Assembly (NCBI GenBank): GCA_029237695.1 | Contig: CM055274.1 | Coordinates: 17,969,505 to 18,033,504, forward strand | DNA from: Conchocele bisecta | Lineage: Eukaryota; Mollusca; Bivalvia; Lucinida; Thyasiridae | Reading direction: 5' to 3' | DNA length: 64,000 nucleotides | Part shown: positions 53,721 to 63,943 of the stretch, piece by piece | Numbering within the stretch: position 1 is the first letter of the stretch | How the letters are laid out: each line of letters opens with the position of its first letter | Position numbers and translations under genes: made by a program | The notes under the pieces: model-generated | What the model was told of the DNA's origin: nothing | The model's database searches: none | Seen by the model: only the letters and a program-made list of their open reading frames with translations

Positions 53721-54349
53721 CTATTTGACATTGTCAAGTTCTTGTGTTTTATCTTTCTCTCATCTCATTGCCATGTAATTGATATTGAGATACCAGCCAC
53801 TTATCTAAAACCAGATAACCCCCAACCCATTGAACAAGCATGTTTCCATAAACCAGAACTTGGCCTTTGTGAAAGCAGGCAGGTTTGAAAGTTTACATTC
53901 ATCATGCTGGAACAATACCTGGTTTCCACCAATGTTATCTGCATTAATGTCAAGGGTTATCTCGCCAATGTATAGGATATGGTCTAATTGAGCATGGGTT
54001 TAATTGCAACATGTAACTATTCCTGTTTATACTGGATTTAATACTTGGAGTGGGTGTGTTTTGATGTCAGAAAGCTGGTATGACAATGGCAAGGGGTGGT
54101 GGTTTCTGAATGGGTTGGATAATTCTTTCACAAGAATTAGACTTCACAAAAGTTAGGAATTAGACAGTCAACCATTCTTTGTTGGCAATATTAAATGTCC
54201 ACTAGTCTATACTTAGTGGTGAATGTATTAGAAACTCTGCTGTCACTCATGGGAATTAGATGTAATTCTGCAATTTGGGAATTGGACTTTCTGTTTTAGA
54301 ATGTGTCAATTTACTTATGGGTTTCCCCCACCCTCTGTGCGGCTGGAAA

Positions 54350-54515
54350 AGTGAAAGTTAATGGGTTGAGTGTCCTAGCAACAGCTAAGGTTATTTGGGA
54401 CGGGGCATTGGTTACAATTTGCATCAGAAAGACAGTGGGATGTAAATATTATGAAAGTATTTTTGATGCCTAAGGCTAGATTTGAACCCACAACTTCTGG
54501 TATTGAAGTCCAGAT
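54350..54515 (-). mobile_element. SINE family T, copy 3, minus strand
   Basis: On the minus strand GGACTTCAATACCAGAAGTT, a B-box-like GGGTTCAAATC, TTAGGCATCAAAAATACTTT and the tail ACCTTAGCTGTTGCTAGGAC follow the order of the copies at 20632 and 37042. The first part of the head is missing. Confidence 0.55.
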
Positions 54516-54545
54516 TTGATTTCAACTCATACATTCCTATATGCT

Positions 54546-54794
54546 TTAACCCTTATACCGCTACACACAACAATTGTCATCTGCTGTTGCTTTTATATTT
54601 TGCCTTATTTCTTAATAAAAACATGTTTTGACAGCACTTCAGAATTATTTCCAATGGAAATGATTCTGAAGTGCTGTCAAAGCATGTTGTAAATTATCCT
54701 AAAGTGTTGTTAAAGCATGTTTTTGATGATAAAAATGGAAAATAGAAAATAAACAGCAGACGACAAAAAGTGAAGATAGTGGTGTAAGGGTTAA
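54546..54794. mobile_element. family G TTAA MITE, copy 10, inside family U
   Basis: TTAACCCTTATACCGCTACA to GTGGTGTAAGGGTTAA; TTAA at both ends. Duplicated part of a hairpin arm (AAGCATGTT occurs twice). The uninterrupted site is at 29951. Confidence 0.85.
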
Positions 54795-55010
54795 TGCTTT
54801 TGCCATTCTCTCTTCAAATTACCTCTCGTCCTGATTGTAAATTTACTCGTGTAAATGTTGTTAAAGCATGTTTTTGATGATAAAAATGAAAAATAGAAAA
54901 TAAACAGCAGACGACAAAAAAGTGAAGATAGTGGTGTAAGGGTTAATGCTTTTGCCATTCTCTCTTCAAAGTTCAAATTACCACTCGTCCTGATTGTAAA
55001 TTCACTGGTG
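54704..55010. repeat. 152 bp tandem duplication across the family G edge
   Basis: TGTTGTTAAAGCATGTTTTT at about 54706 and 54858 starts two copies, each running through CAGCAGACGACAAAAA, GTAAGGGTTAATGC and CCTGATTGTAAATT. The duplicated block contains the right end of family G and adjoining family U. Confidence 0.8.
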
Positions 55011-55350
55011 TAAATTCACTCGTCCAGATTGTAAATTCACTCGCCAATACAAGCAGATTGGTGGATTTGTGGAGGCCTGGAGTCCTCAATAGTAAAGGGA
55101 ATATTCTCATGTGAGCATTAGACAATTAGCAGTACCGCCTTATCTAAGAACCATGGTGACTGTTTGTTGTTTTAATTGGAGGGGAAAGTTTAATGTCCAT
55201 TTTCAGCATGCCACGTGTCACAGGGGTCTTGTTTATGGCCCCTTCTGGAACCCTAGCTGTGAGTAATGCTGGGAATGGGGTTACGGCTGATAAAAGGGAC
55301 TTTATGAAATCCGCTGGAAGAGTAGATCCTGATCCCGAGCGGTACTTTAC

Positions 55351-55462
55351 GTACTTTACTGATAATCGTACTTTACTGATAATCGTGTGGGTAATTATTT
55401 ACATGGCGACCAGTGTAGCCCCAGAAGATGCGCAGGCTGATCTGGGGCTACACTGGTCGCAC
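55351..55462. repeat. 17 bp tandem pair and family B-type hairpin
   Basis: GTACTTTACTGATAATC occurs twice in a row at 55351. At 55415 the hairpin GTGTAGCCCCAG, AAGATGCGCAGGCTGAT, CTGGGGCTACAC has a stem unlike other copies but still pairs. Confidence 0.75.
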
Positions 55463-56291
55463 ATGTCATAATCATAGTGTACCTTTGTATTAGCTGGTAA
55501 CCCATTTGTGAGAATTTGTCAACTTTAGCAAATTGATGCTGAGATCTGAAGATAAAAACTTCCAAATTTTATCTAATAAATATTTTATAGTTTCCTGAAA
55601 TTTGGCTAATGAGTCGGTAGTTGGTGATAGCTGCTGAGCCAGATGTCTTGGGTTCCCGATTTCAGACTGGATTTAGGACTTGTGGTAGTAGGATGTCTTT
55701 TTATTTTGTTGTATAAAACTATTGTATTGTCCTTGCATAGGACTAACGGGTAAATGTTGTATCATTGAGTATTTGGATGGCGGACTTATAAAATCACATT
55801 CCTAAACAGTATGTAGCCTAATGCACTTAGCAATGTTTTTCTTGAAAGGCTGTGTGACATTCCCTCGTAATCAAATTAATGAAAAAGATATAATAAAGTC
55901 TAATTCCCACATAACTTGACTAATTATCTGTCTAATTCCTGAATGGTGGGAGAAGTGGTTTTCTGAAATAAATACGAACTGTGAAATCCGTTACAGTTTC
56001 ACCATTAGGAACATTTTCTCTGTTATCCATCTACATGTATTTGGCAATTCCAAGTGTTACTGAGTGTTCTATACTTCATTAACTTGTTGGATGTGACGGT
56101 GTAACGGAGTGTTTTTCTGGAGTTTCCTGGTATGTATTTCCTTGTACACGATGATTGATTTTTCGTAGATTTTTGTTTCAGCAACAGGGTGGTCTGCCGT
56201 TGATATAAACTGCGCCTCCTTTTGTTTTTCCAAGAAAGCAATACTTTATGTGAAATTTACTGTGACTATTCAGAGGCATTTTCCATTTATT
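55463..56291. other. no recognisable feature
   Basis: A phrase at about 55653-55680 (TCTTGGGTTCCCGATTTC) could be a decayed SINE B box. No convincing frame. Confidence 0.35.
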
Positions 56292-56528
56292 TGTGGCTGG
56301 GTTTGAAGAAATGGGGCTTATGGGTTATGCGACCGATCCAGATCAGCCTGTGCATCCGCACAGTCTGATCAGGATCTGCACTGTTCGCAATTCCACCAAT
56401 GAACCACCCGTAATGCTTCTAACAAGCAATATAGTTTGTTATCATGCTACAGGAGTGTGCTATTTGATCAGGGGCAACACTGGTCACAAATCCCATAAGT
56501 CAAATTTCTCCAGCCACCACCACATTTG
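56292..56528. mobile_element. family B foldback, near full length
   Basis: TGTGGCTGGGTTTGAAGAAA to TTTCTCCAGCCACCACCACA. Hairpin GATCCAGATCAGCCTGTGCA with GCACAGTCTGATCAGGATC. Confidence 0.78.
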
Positions 56529-56560
56529 TGAAAGTCACCTCATGAATACAGTATATATTC

Positions 56561-56749
56561 AGAGCTCCTGTTAAGGTGCGTAATTTTACCAACTTGGGGT
56601 TAAATTTTGTTATTTCTTCATCAAAAATGGCAAGTTGGGAGTGCTTTAGAATCGTCTCAATGAGACAATTCTAAAGCACTCCCAACTTGCCATTTTTTAT
56701 GGAGAAATAAGAAATTTACCTCCAAATTACGCACCTTAACTGGAGCTCT
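56561..56749. mobile_element. family I palindromic element, copy 3
   Basis: AGAGCTCCTGTTAAGGTGCG to CGCACCTTAACTGGAGCTCT. Apex GAATCGTCTCAATGAGACAATTC. 189 bp. Confidence 0.85.
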
Positions 56750-56889
56750 ATACTTTTGGGTTTGATTAATAATGCTGTGGCATGCTGTATTGTAGAGTTT
56801 AGTATTACAGAGGAATCGGCTTGCTGCCATAATGCACATATCAATGTCTATCCCATCCCTGGGTGATTAGATACGTTAACAATTGGGTT

Positions 56890-57530
56890 GTCTAATTCCT
56901 GCTTCTTGGAATTAAATGTGTCAAAATGCTGGTGTGCCATATAGCCCATAGTTTGAACATACATCTAATAACTAATAGACTGCCAAGTTATTAGATTCTT
57001 GGCAGTCTAATATTATAAGATGTCTGTTCAAACTATTGGCTATATGGCACCGCAGCTTAGACACAGTTAATTCCAAATGTAGGAATTAGACAGCCAAGTT
57101 ATTATATTATTTTGGTGGATATAATATATACACCGGAATAATCTAATGACTTGGCTTTTTAATTCCTACAGGTTAATTCCAAATGTATGAATTTGACTGC
57201 CAAGTTATTAGATTCTTCCGGTGGATATATTCAGTTAATTTAAAATGTAGGAATTAGACAGCCAAGTTATTAGATTCTTCCGGTGGATATAATATATCCA
57301 CCGGAAGAATCTAATAACTTGGCTGTCTAATTCATACATTTGGAATTAACTGTGTCTAAGCTGCGGTGCCATATAGCCAATAGTTTGAACAGACATCTAA
57401 TAATATTAGACTGCCAAGTTATTATATATTTCCGGTGGATATAATATATTCACCAGAATAATCTAATAACTTGACTGTGTAATTCCTACTTCTTGGAGTT
57501 AACTGTTGCTAATTGCTGGCGTGCCTATTA
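56890..57530. mobile_element. complex palindromic element (family R)
   Basis: The block GAATTAGACAGCCAAGTTAT, TAGATTCTTCCGGTGGATAT occurs about six times in both orientations. A perfect 41 bp-arm palindrome with a 1-base centre lies at 57251-57333. Outside it, arms of about 62 bp (GATGTCTGTTCAAACTATTG at 57019, its complement ending at 57397) pair across 260 bp. No coding frame. Confidence 0.85.
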
Positions 57531-57845
57531 TTCTTCACGACATCACATAAATCCATCAGAAGAATATAATTCATGCCACGGCCGTAGACACCACCAGGCC
57601 GTAGACACCACCATGACAGCCAAGACGTGCCGTGGCACTATTTTGAGCCATATAATGTAGGAAACACCCTTTTGAGAATCGGAGTTGAAATATTTCTGTC
57701 TGCCGTGGCATTATTTTAGGCAACGCCTGCATGCCTACCCACACCTACTAGTGCTGTGCAGGAAAGACATTGGTATGTGTATCATGACATGGCCATGGAT
57801 AGGGTTACAACAATCTCCAGTTTGTGTGTCAAACTTTGCACTATG

Positions 57846-58010
57846 GTATGTTGAGTGTTGAAATGATTGGTTTAACGTGGAATGAATTTTGACCAATGTA
57901 ATCATCACAAAACGATTTATGAAAAGCGGGTGTTTTTGTTCTCAAATTTTTGAAAATTACTTACAAAAAGTGCATCAGAAGACACCACACGTTGAAAGGG
58001 TCAATTACTG
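57846..58010. repeat. decayed family C fragment
   Basis: GACCAATGTAATCATCACAA, AACGATTT, AAGCGGGTGTTTTTGTTCTC, AAATTACTTACAAAAAGTGC, GTTGAAAGGGTCAA. The hairpin is deleted. Confidence 0.55.
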
Positions 58011-58196
58011 TAGTCATTCCTGCAACTTGTAAATGCTGTTATCTCCCATGATGCACAGGCGCGTAATCAGGTGGTGGGGTGGTGGGTTCGATCCCCTAAA
58101 ATTTGTTGTTCATATGTTCATGCTTGTTCTCATGTGATTCTGAATTAAATGTAGGACTTTAAGAGTACACATATGTAATTTAATCAGGGTGACCAA

Positions 58197-58287
58197 GTTA
58201 TATCCCCGCAGTTAGCAGCTATGTTATATTCCCGCAGTTAGCAGCTATGTTATATTCCCGCAGTTAGCAGCTATGTTATATTCCCGC
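58197..58287. repeat. 26 bp tandem repeat, ~3.5 copies
   Basis: CCCGCAGTTAGCAGCTATGT, TATATT repeated without change. Downstream, 58291-58793 holds a G10 run at 58421 and a C-rich run at 58553, otherwise nothing. Confidence 0.9.
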
Positions 58288-58793
58288 GATTGCAAATTTA
58301 ACAAATTATTAGATAAAATAAGAACTACATTTCGTAAAATAAATAAAATTTCACATAATATATCGATGTCTGGAGGGCTCTAGAAGCCAGGATTTGCGTT
58401 CTTTAAACAAAAATTCAGTGGGGGGGGGGGGAAGCCCCCGGACACCCGCTCACTGTGCACCCACCTCAGCAAGATCCTGGTTACACGCCTGATGCATGAG
58501 TGTACATGTACTAGTTCTACTAGCTAAAGCTACACTGGTCACCAAACTATTGCACCCCCCCCCCCCCCTCACCCCACCCTTTTCTCCTGGCACATGATCC
58601 ATTCTTAAGTATGACAGGATTTAAACTTTCCATGGACCATTACCAATTAGAGCCAATCAGTTTCACTCTGTTTTGTAGCTTCCTGACAACTCTAAGGTCA
58701 GACACTAATTCAGTTTGTCTTGCAAAAAACAATTTGAGTCTTGTTATGCAATATAGGGAAATTGGACCTGACATGGCTATCCTCTTTTATAAA

Positions 58794-59096
58794 TGTGGCT
58801 GTGACTGGAGAAATGGGACTGATATGTTGTGTGACCAGTGTAGATCCAGATCAGCCTGTGCATTCGCACAGTCTGATCAGGATCTGCACTGTTCGCCATC
58901 CCACCCATGAGACACCATCATGTGTTGCGTGTTTGTGTGTTGGTACTATTTAACCATTGTAGGTACAACCCTGTGATACATGCTTCTAACAAGCCATATA
59001 GATTGTTATCCGCCTACAGGAGTATGTGTGCTATTTGATCAGGAGCTATACTGGTCACAAATCCCATAGGACACATTTCTTCAGTCACACCCACAA
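58794..59096. mobile_element. family B foldback, with insertion
   Basis: TGTGGCTGTGACTGGAGAAA to TTTCTTCAGTCACACCCACA. Hairpin GATCCAGATCAGCCTGTGCA with GCACAGTCTGATCAGGATC. About 60 bp longer than other copies, with GTGTTGCGTGTTTGTGTGTT in the middle. Confidence 0.78.
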
Positions 59097-59929
59097 ATCA
59101 TGGTGAGAAATCACTCCCTGCAAGATGATTAGTAAAGTATATCACTAGCATCTGCTTTTTAGACCCGCTTTTACTTTTATTTTCGTACATGTATACAAAT
59201 GTATGTTCTCCTGAATATGGCAAATATTCGTTGATAGGGAGATGTTTGTGTCCGAATTTTGGTACACGTGTTGGAAAAAAGAATGTACTATATATGTAGT
59301 ATGACATAATGCAGATGATTTAAAGGGTTAACAGCAAACAATCGTCTTATTTGATCAAAATATTGCGTTTTTATTCATAACTTCATTTTCAGTCGACAAA
59401 ATCCATATTTTAGACAGGCTAATATTTCACAGGCGTCTCACTTCAGCAATTTGCGCACCCGACTATTGTTGTGGCAACAACTGCAACCGCGATAGCACGT
59501 TGTACCGTGTGACATTGAACTACTCAATAAGTTGGCAAACACTTTCATATGTGTGCAGATCCTGATGTGACTAACACACAACTGTTACTTGTGTACACAC
59601 CATTGTACACTGGTGGTGCCAAGGGCTTGGTGGCTTTCCTGTCAAGGGAGACAATCTTGGCTGTCAGCACAGACTCTAATTGAAAGTTGGCACCTCGTCT
59701 AGTGACAGATAGAGGGTCTGGGAATAGGGAAGTGTTCTAACCACTTGGTGATGTGTTGTTGGTCGGGTGTGGGCTGCCGGTGAACGAAGTGGATCTTACA
59801 ACGAATCCATGTAGATCCAGATTATCATCTTCCTTCTCACTGCTCATTCATGTTTCTATATCAGTTTGCAAAGGTAAATCAGGATAGCATTTGTAGTACT
59901 GATTGTTTTAACCACAATATTAACCCTTA
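59097..59929. other. no recognisable feature
   Basis: Neither repeats of the described families nor convincing frames are seen. Confidence 0.4.
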
Positions 59930-60133
59930 CAATGCTGAATAAATTTTTTACGTCTGCTGTTTATTTTTTATGTTCCATTTTTCGTATAAAAAACATGGTT
60001 TGACAGCACTTTAGAATCATTTCCAATGGAAATGATTCTAAAATGCTGACAAACCATGTTTTTACTGAGAGAATTGATAAAATATGACACAGCAGCAGAC
60101 GACTATTTTCGGTTCCCGCATGCTAAGGGTTAA
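59930..60133. mobile_element. family G TTAA MITE, copy 11
   Basis: TTAACCCTTACAATGCTGAA to GCATGCTAAGGGTTAA, 204 bp. Perfect apex CATTTCCAATGGAAATG. Confidence 0.85.
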
Positions 60134-60679
60134 AGTGTACCCATTAACACTAGGCAACCTGGTACTAGAAGCACAAATACTCATGTTTCCAATGTCAGAT
60201 GTGTTACTAGCGAGTGACTGGCACTAATTTCATATAGATTACCCATATATGGGCTTATTTTCAAAATAATTTTCTTTCAATATTTTCATTTTTTTTATTT
60301 TCTGTTAACAAGATAACAACTTTGACGCACTCTACGTGTTCAGATCCAGAGATTCCAGCATATGGGAAAATGCCATGTTAATGATGGTGAGATTTTATGA
60401 AGCAAAAAAAGGAAATGTATTTTATATTACTGGATTGATGTATGAGCCGGTTATGGTATATCATAAACATCGGAGCAGTTCCTGACAGCTGATAAATTGT
60501 GGCATTTTAAAAGTCTTCAAAACTTTACTTTGACAATCGAACTTAACAAGGCTTATTGAATTAGCGATCAGTAAATATCCAATCTGCCTGCGACAACCAA
60601 ATAATATGTGTTTCACTAACTGAATGCCAAATAGTATATAGAGGATCTTACATTAGTGATGACAGAATACAATATTTAT
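60134..60679. other. no recognisable feature
   Basis: AT-rich, nothing recognised. Confidence 0.4.
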
Positions 60680-60930
60680 TAAACATGTTTACTGCTTTCG
60701 TAAGAAACGAGGCATAGAGAAACGAGGCTATCCTCATTTCTTATGAAATCAGTCAGCATATCATTCATATTAAATCAAACATGTTGGATTCTTCTATTTA
60801 TTGCACAAGCACAGCATAAGCATATTGCATAGCCACTTTTATTATGGAAATTGTTAACAAGATTAATTAATATTATATTAAATCAGCAAAAATGTTTGAT
60901 TCTATTTATTGCATAAGCACAGCATCACAT
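60680..60930. repeat. family V repeat, longest copy
   Basis: TTAAACATGTTTACTGCTTT, CGTAAGAAACGAGGC, then inverted CCTCATTTCTTATGAAATCA; TATTAAATCA(A/G)(A/C)(A/C)A with GATTCTTCTATTTATTGCA(C/T)AAGCACAGCAT occurs twice. Confidence 0.5.
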
Positions 60931-61010
60931 ACTGAAGCTGGCCTGATCACCAAATATGTTTTCTGTAGTGGTTTCATTTACATATTTATTACACTAGTGT
61001 ATTATGAGTT

Positions 61011-61243
61011 TTAACCCATTTCATGCTGAGGATATATACCATTTTTATTGGGGAAATCATAATTATTTTCTTTAAATGTGCTTAGAAGTATATATCGCGA
61101 CCACCATTTGAACCGTCTCATCGAGACGGTTCAAATGATTGGTCACAACATATACTTTCATTGAGAAATAACAAAAATAGAAATAAAATTTTAAGTTATA
61201 AATTTCATACCCGTAAAGGTGTATTCTGAAAGGAATGGGTTAA
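61011..61243. mobile_element. family E TTAA MITE, complete
   Basis: TTAACCCATTTCATGCTGAG to GGAATGGGTTAA, TTAA on both sides, 233 bp. Apex GAACCGTCTCATCGAGACGGTTC within GAAGTATATATCGCGACCAC and GGTCACAACATATACTTTC. Confidence 0.85.
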
Positions 61244-61297
61244 CTGTGTGGATGCATATATATACTTTTTTTTTTATTAAAGTATATATATATATAT

Positions 61298-61360
61298 TAG
61301 TGCTCTCGCAGTACAAGCTTTATTTTACAACGATTACAAACAAGCGTGAGAGCACTAATA
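61298..61360. repeat. short inverted repeat
   Basis: TTAGTGCTCTCGC at 61298 and GCGTGAGAGCACTAA at 61346. Preceded by a (TA)n tract at 61281-61297. Confidence 0.65.
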
Positions 61361-61767
61361 CAAATGCTTTTGTTGGCACAGATGAAGGTGTACGGGCGGT
61401 CATTAATGTGGGAGGAAACTGGAGTACCCAGAGGAAATCCACTTGTCCGATCTGGCGACCACCATATACTTTATTTAGGGTCTGATCCGGGTCTACACTG
61501 GCTGAAATGGCCAAAAGCCGCACCTCCCCAGTCAGCCGGAGATATGTTTACTGCTCTGTCAGATGTTCTTGCAATTAGCAGGATTAGAAAAAATGTAAAG
61601 TGTTTGTTCATTGTTGGCATACCTGTTAATTAAGGTGACGCACAGGAATCCCTCAGATGCAGCTTTTTGAGGAGTTACTGTCATGTTAATCTTTTCACAT
61701 TTTGCTTTGTTCTAGTGTCGGATAAAGAATAATTCAGTCACAGAGTGTCAAAGATATTTGTTGCTGT

Positions 61768-61959
61768 GACTGGAAATGGGGCTTATGTGTTTTGCAACCA
61801 GTGTAGATCCAGATCAGCCTGTGCATCCGCACAGTCTGATCAGGATCTGCACTGTTCGCCATTCCATCAATGGAAATGATTCTCAAGTGCTGTCAAACCA
61901 TGTTTTTTATTGAGAAAACAGTAGACAACAATTGTCGGTTCACGCATTCAGAAGGTTAA
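61768..61959. mobile_element. chimera of family B (left) and family G (right)
   Basis: TGTGACTGGAAATGGGGCTT, GATCCAGATCAGCCTGTGCA, GATCTGCACTGTTCGCCATT, CCATCAATG is family B. It continues as GAAATGATTCTCAAGTGCTG, TCAAACCATGTTTTTTATTG and ends AAGGTTAA, the right half of family G. The join is at the shared CAATG. Confidence 0.75.
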
Positions 61960-61965
61960 TCATCA

Positions 61966-62204
61966 GGGGGCCGTTTCACTAAACTTCGTACGGCTAAAAT
62001 GTTCGTACGTGCAAAATTATCTGTAAATTTCACATTAACAATGTTTTCTTGTAAACACTTATTGGATTTACATTTATTGAGCATAGGCTGCATATGCAGC
62101 CTATGCTCAATAAATGTAAATCCATCAATTGAAATTTACAGACAATCCTAATTTTGCGCTTACGATGAACATTTTAGTCGTACGAAGTTTAGTGAAACGG
62201 GCGC
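61966..62204. mobile_element. family J palindromic element, copy 4
   Basis: GGGGCCGTTTCACTAAACTT to AAGTTTAGTGAAACGGGCGC. GGATTTACATTTATTGAGCA, TAGGCTGCATATGCAGCCTA form the perfect centre. About 239 bp, the best copy. Confidence 0.88.
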
Positions 62205-62210
62205 CAGTAT

Positions 62211-62475
62211 TTGTTTCCTTTCCTCTAAATCTCTACACAACATGGCCATTGCTACAATCATTTGCCTCCGATATCCATGTGATATATGGAACTGGGTAGC
62301 AATTTTGTTTCTAGCATCTATGCTGTTTGTTTTATGCATTGCAAGATTTTTTCCACTGACAGAACAACGAACAGTGCAGACCCAGACCAGACTGGGCGGA
62401 TGCGCAGGCTGGTCTGGGTCTACACTGGTCGTATATTTGTTTCCTTTCCCCTAAATCTCTACACAGCATGTCCAA
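62211..62475. repeat. direct repeat flanking a family B-type hairpin
   Basis: TATTTGTTTCCTTTCCTCTA, AATCTCTACACAACATGGCCA at 62209 returns at 62434. Between them (62365-62440) is the hairpin GTGCAGACCCAGACCAGACT with GGCTGGTCTGGGTCTACAC, a divergent, still pairing stem. Confidence 0.75.
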
Positions 62476-62733
62476 TGATACCAATATCCTTCCAAATCTA
62501 AGAAAGATATTGTTATCAAAGTTTAGACAAATATCTTACATGGTACATTACTTTCTATGTAAACATTGAATGTTTACATTTTAAATATTACCTTGTTTTC
62601 TATGTGAAAGCATACTTTTCCAATCTTCCAAGTGCGTAGATCTTACAGTGAAATTGGCTCACTTTACATGTTTGGCAATTCGCAAAACATTGAAACAGAT
62701 AAAGTTCGAACTTGAGAAGTAATATGTGGATAA

Positions 62734-62966
62734 GGGGCCCGTTTCACTTTGTACGACTAAAATGTTTGTCAGTGCAAAATTATGATAGTCTGTAAATTTC
62801 ACATTAACAATGTTTTCTTATTGGATGATTTCTTATTGGATTTACATTTATTGAGCATAGGCTGCATACGCATAGGCTGTAAATCCATAAATTGAAATTT
62901 TATAGACGATCTTAAATTTGCACTTACGAACATTTTAGTCGTAAGTAGTTTAGTGAAACGGCCCCA
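62734..62966. mobile_element. family J palindromic element, copy 5
   Basis: GGGGCCCGTTTCAC to GTTTAGTGAAACGGCCCC. The left arm lost CTAAACTT; the centre is partly duplicated (TTATTGGAT occurs twice). Confidence 0.82.
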
Positions 62967-62992
62967 GAAGTCTTACCACCCATACTTGGCCC

Positions 62993-63877
62993 TACTGTCT
63001 GTTTCACGAAAGCTGCCTAAATTTTACGGCTATATAGACAATTCAAAAACAAGATTTCTTTTGATAATATTAAATTAAAGGAAAAATTAAGAATGAGCCT
63101 TCTTTTTATTTCGTGAAATTTGGTCAAATATTGATTTTATTGCGAAAACAAAATTTCCCCATGTTAAATCCCCATAGACATCTTCACGGAGTGAAGATGT
63201 CTATGGGGATTTAACATGGGGAAATTTTTTTGAATTTTAGAAATACTGGACCGATTTTTAAAATTTAACTTTTGTTTTCTTAGTTAGATCATATCCAAGC
63301 TATCTAGCTAGGTTTCGGAGTCAATTTCCAAAATGTTTCGTTTTTTTACTAATCCCACACTCCTTTACCTCTTTTCCACCCATGTTAAATTCCCATAGAG
63401 AAATGAGTCTTCTTGTTATTTCGTGAAATTTGGTCAAAATATTGATTTTAAATGCGAAAACAAAATTTTCCATGTTAAATCCCCATGACATCTTCACGGA
63501 CGTGAAGCTGTCTATGGGGATTTAATCATGGGGAAATTTTTTTGAATTTTAGAAATACTGGACCGATTTTTAAAATTTAACTTTTGTTTTCTTAGTTAGA
63601 TCATATCCACGCTATCTAGCTAGGTTTCGGAGTCAATTTCCAAATTTTTTCGTTTTTTTACTAATCCCACACTCCTTTACCTCTTTTCCCCCCATGTTAA
63701 ATTCCCATAGAGAAATCAATTTTTCGTAATAAAACCAAATTTGACTGAATTTCACGAAATAAAAAGAAGGCTCATTCTTAAATATTCCTTTAATTTAATA
63801 TTATTGAAAATAATATTGTTTTTGAATTGTCTATATAGCCGTAAAATTTGGGCAACTTTCGTGAAACAGACAGTAGT
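62993..63877. mobile_element. family K element, copy 2, with internal tandem duplication
   Basis: CTACTGTCTGTTTCACGAAA to TTTCGTGAAACAGACAGTAG. A block of about 311 bp starting AATGAGCCTTCTTTTTATTT at 63091 is repeated from 63403. Each copy has a hairpin CATGTTAAATCCCCATAGAC with complement; the second copy carries several 1-base indels. Confidence 0.8.
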
Positions 63878-63943
63878 GGTTTACAGTGACCACCACATTC
63901 AATACATATACTGAAACGATTTAAAAACGTAGCACAGAGGCAG

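Larger units (their letters stand above)
54516..55083. repeat. family U repeat split by family G
   Basis: GATTTCAACTCATACATTCC, TATATGCT precede family G; TGCTTTTGCCATTCTCTCTT, CCTGATTGTAAATTTACTCG and GTGGATTTGTGGAGGCCTGG follow. Corresponds to 29850-30110. Confidence 0.6.

Noticed and set aside
11500..61243. Long hairpins as microRNA precursors
   Set aside because: They are multicopy with near-perfect arms of 30-80 bp and transposon-type ends. Small RNAs may come from them, but nothing here marks a microRNA gene.
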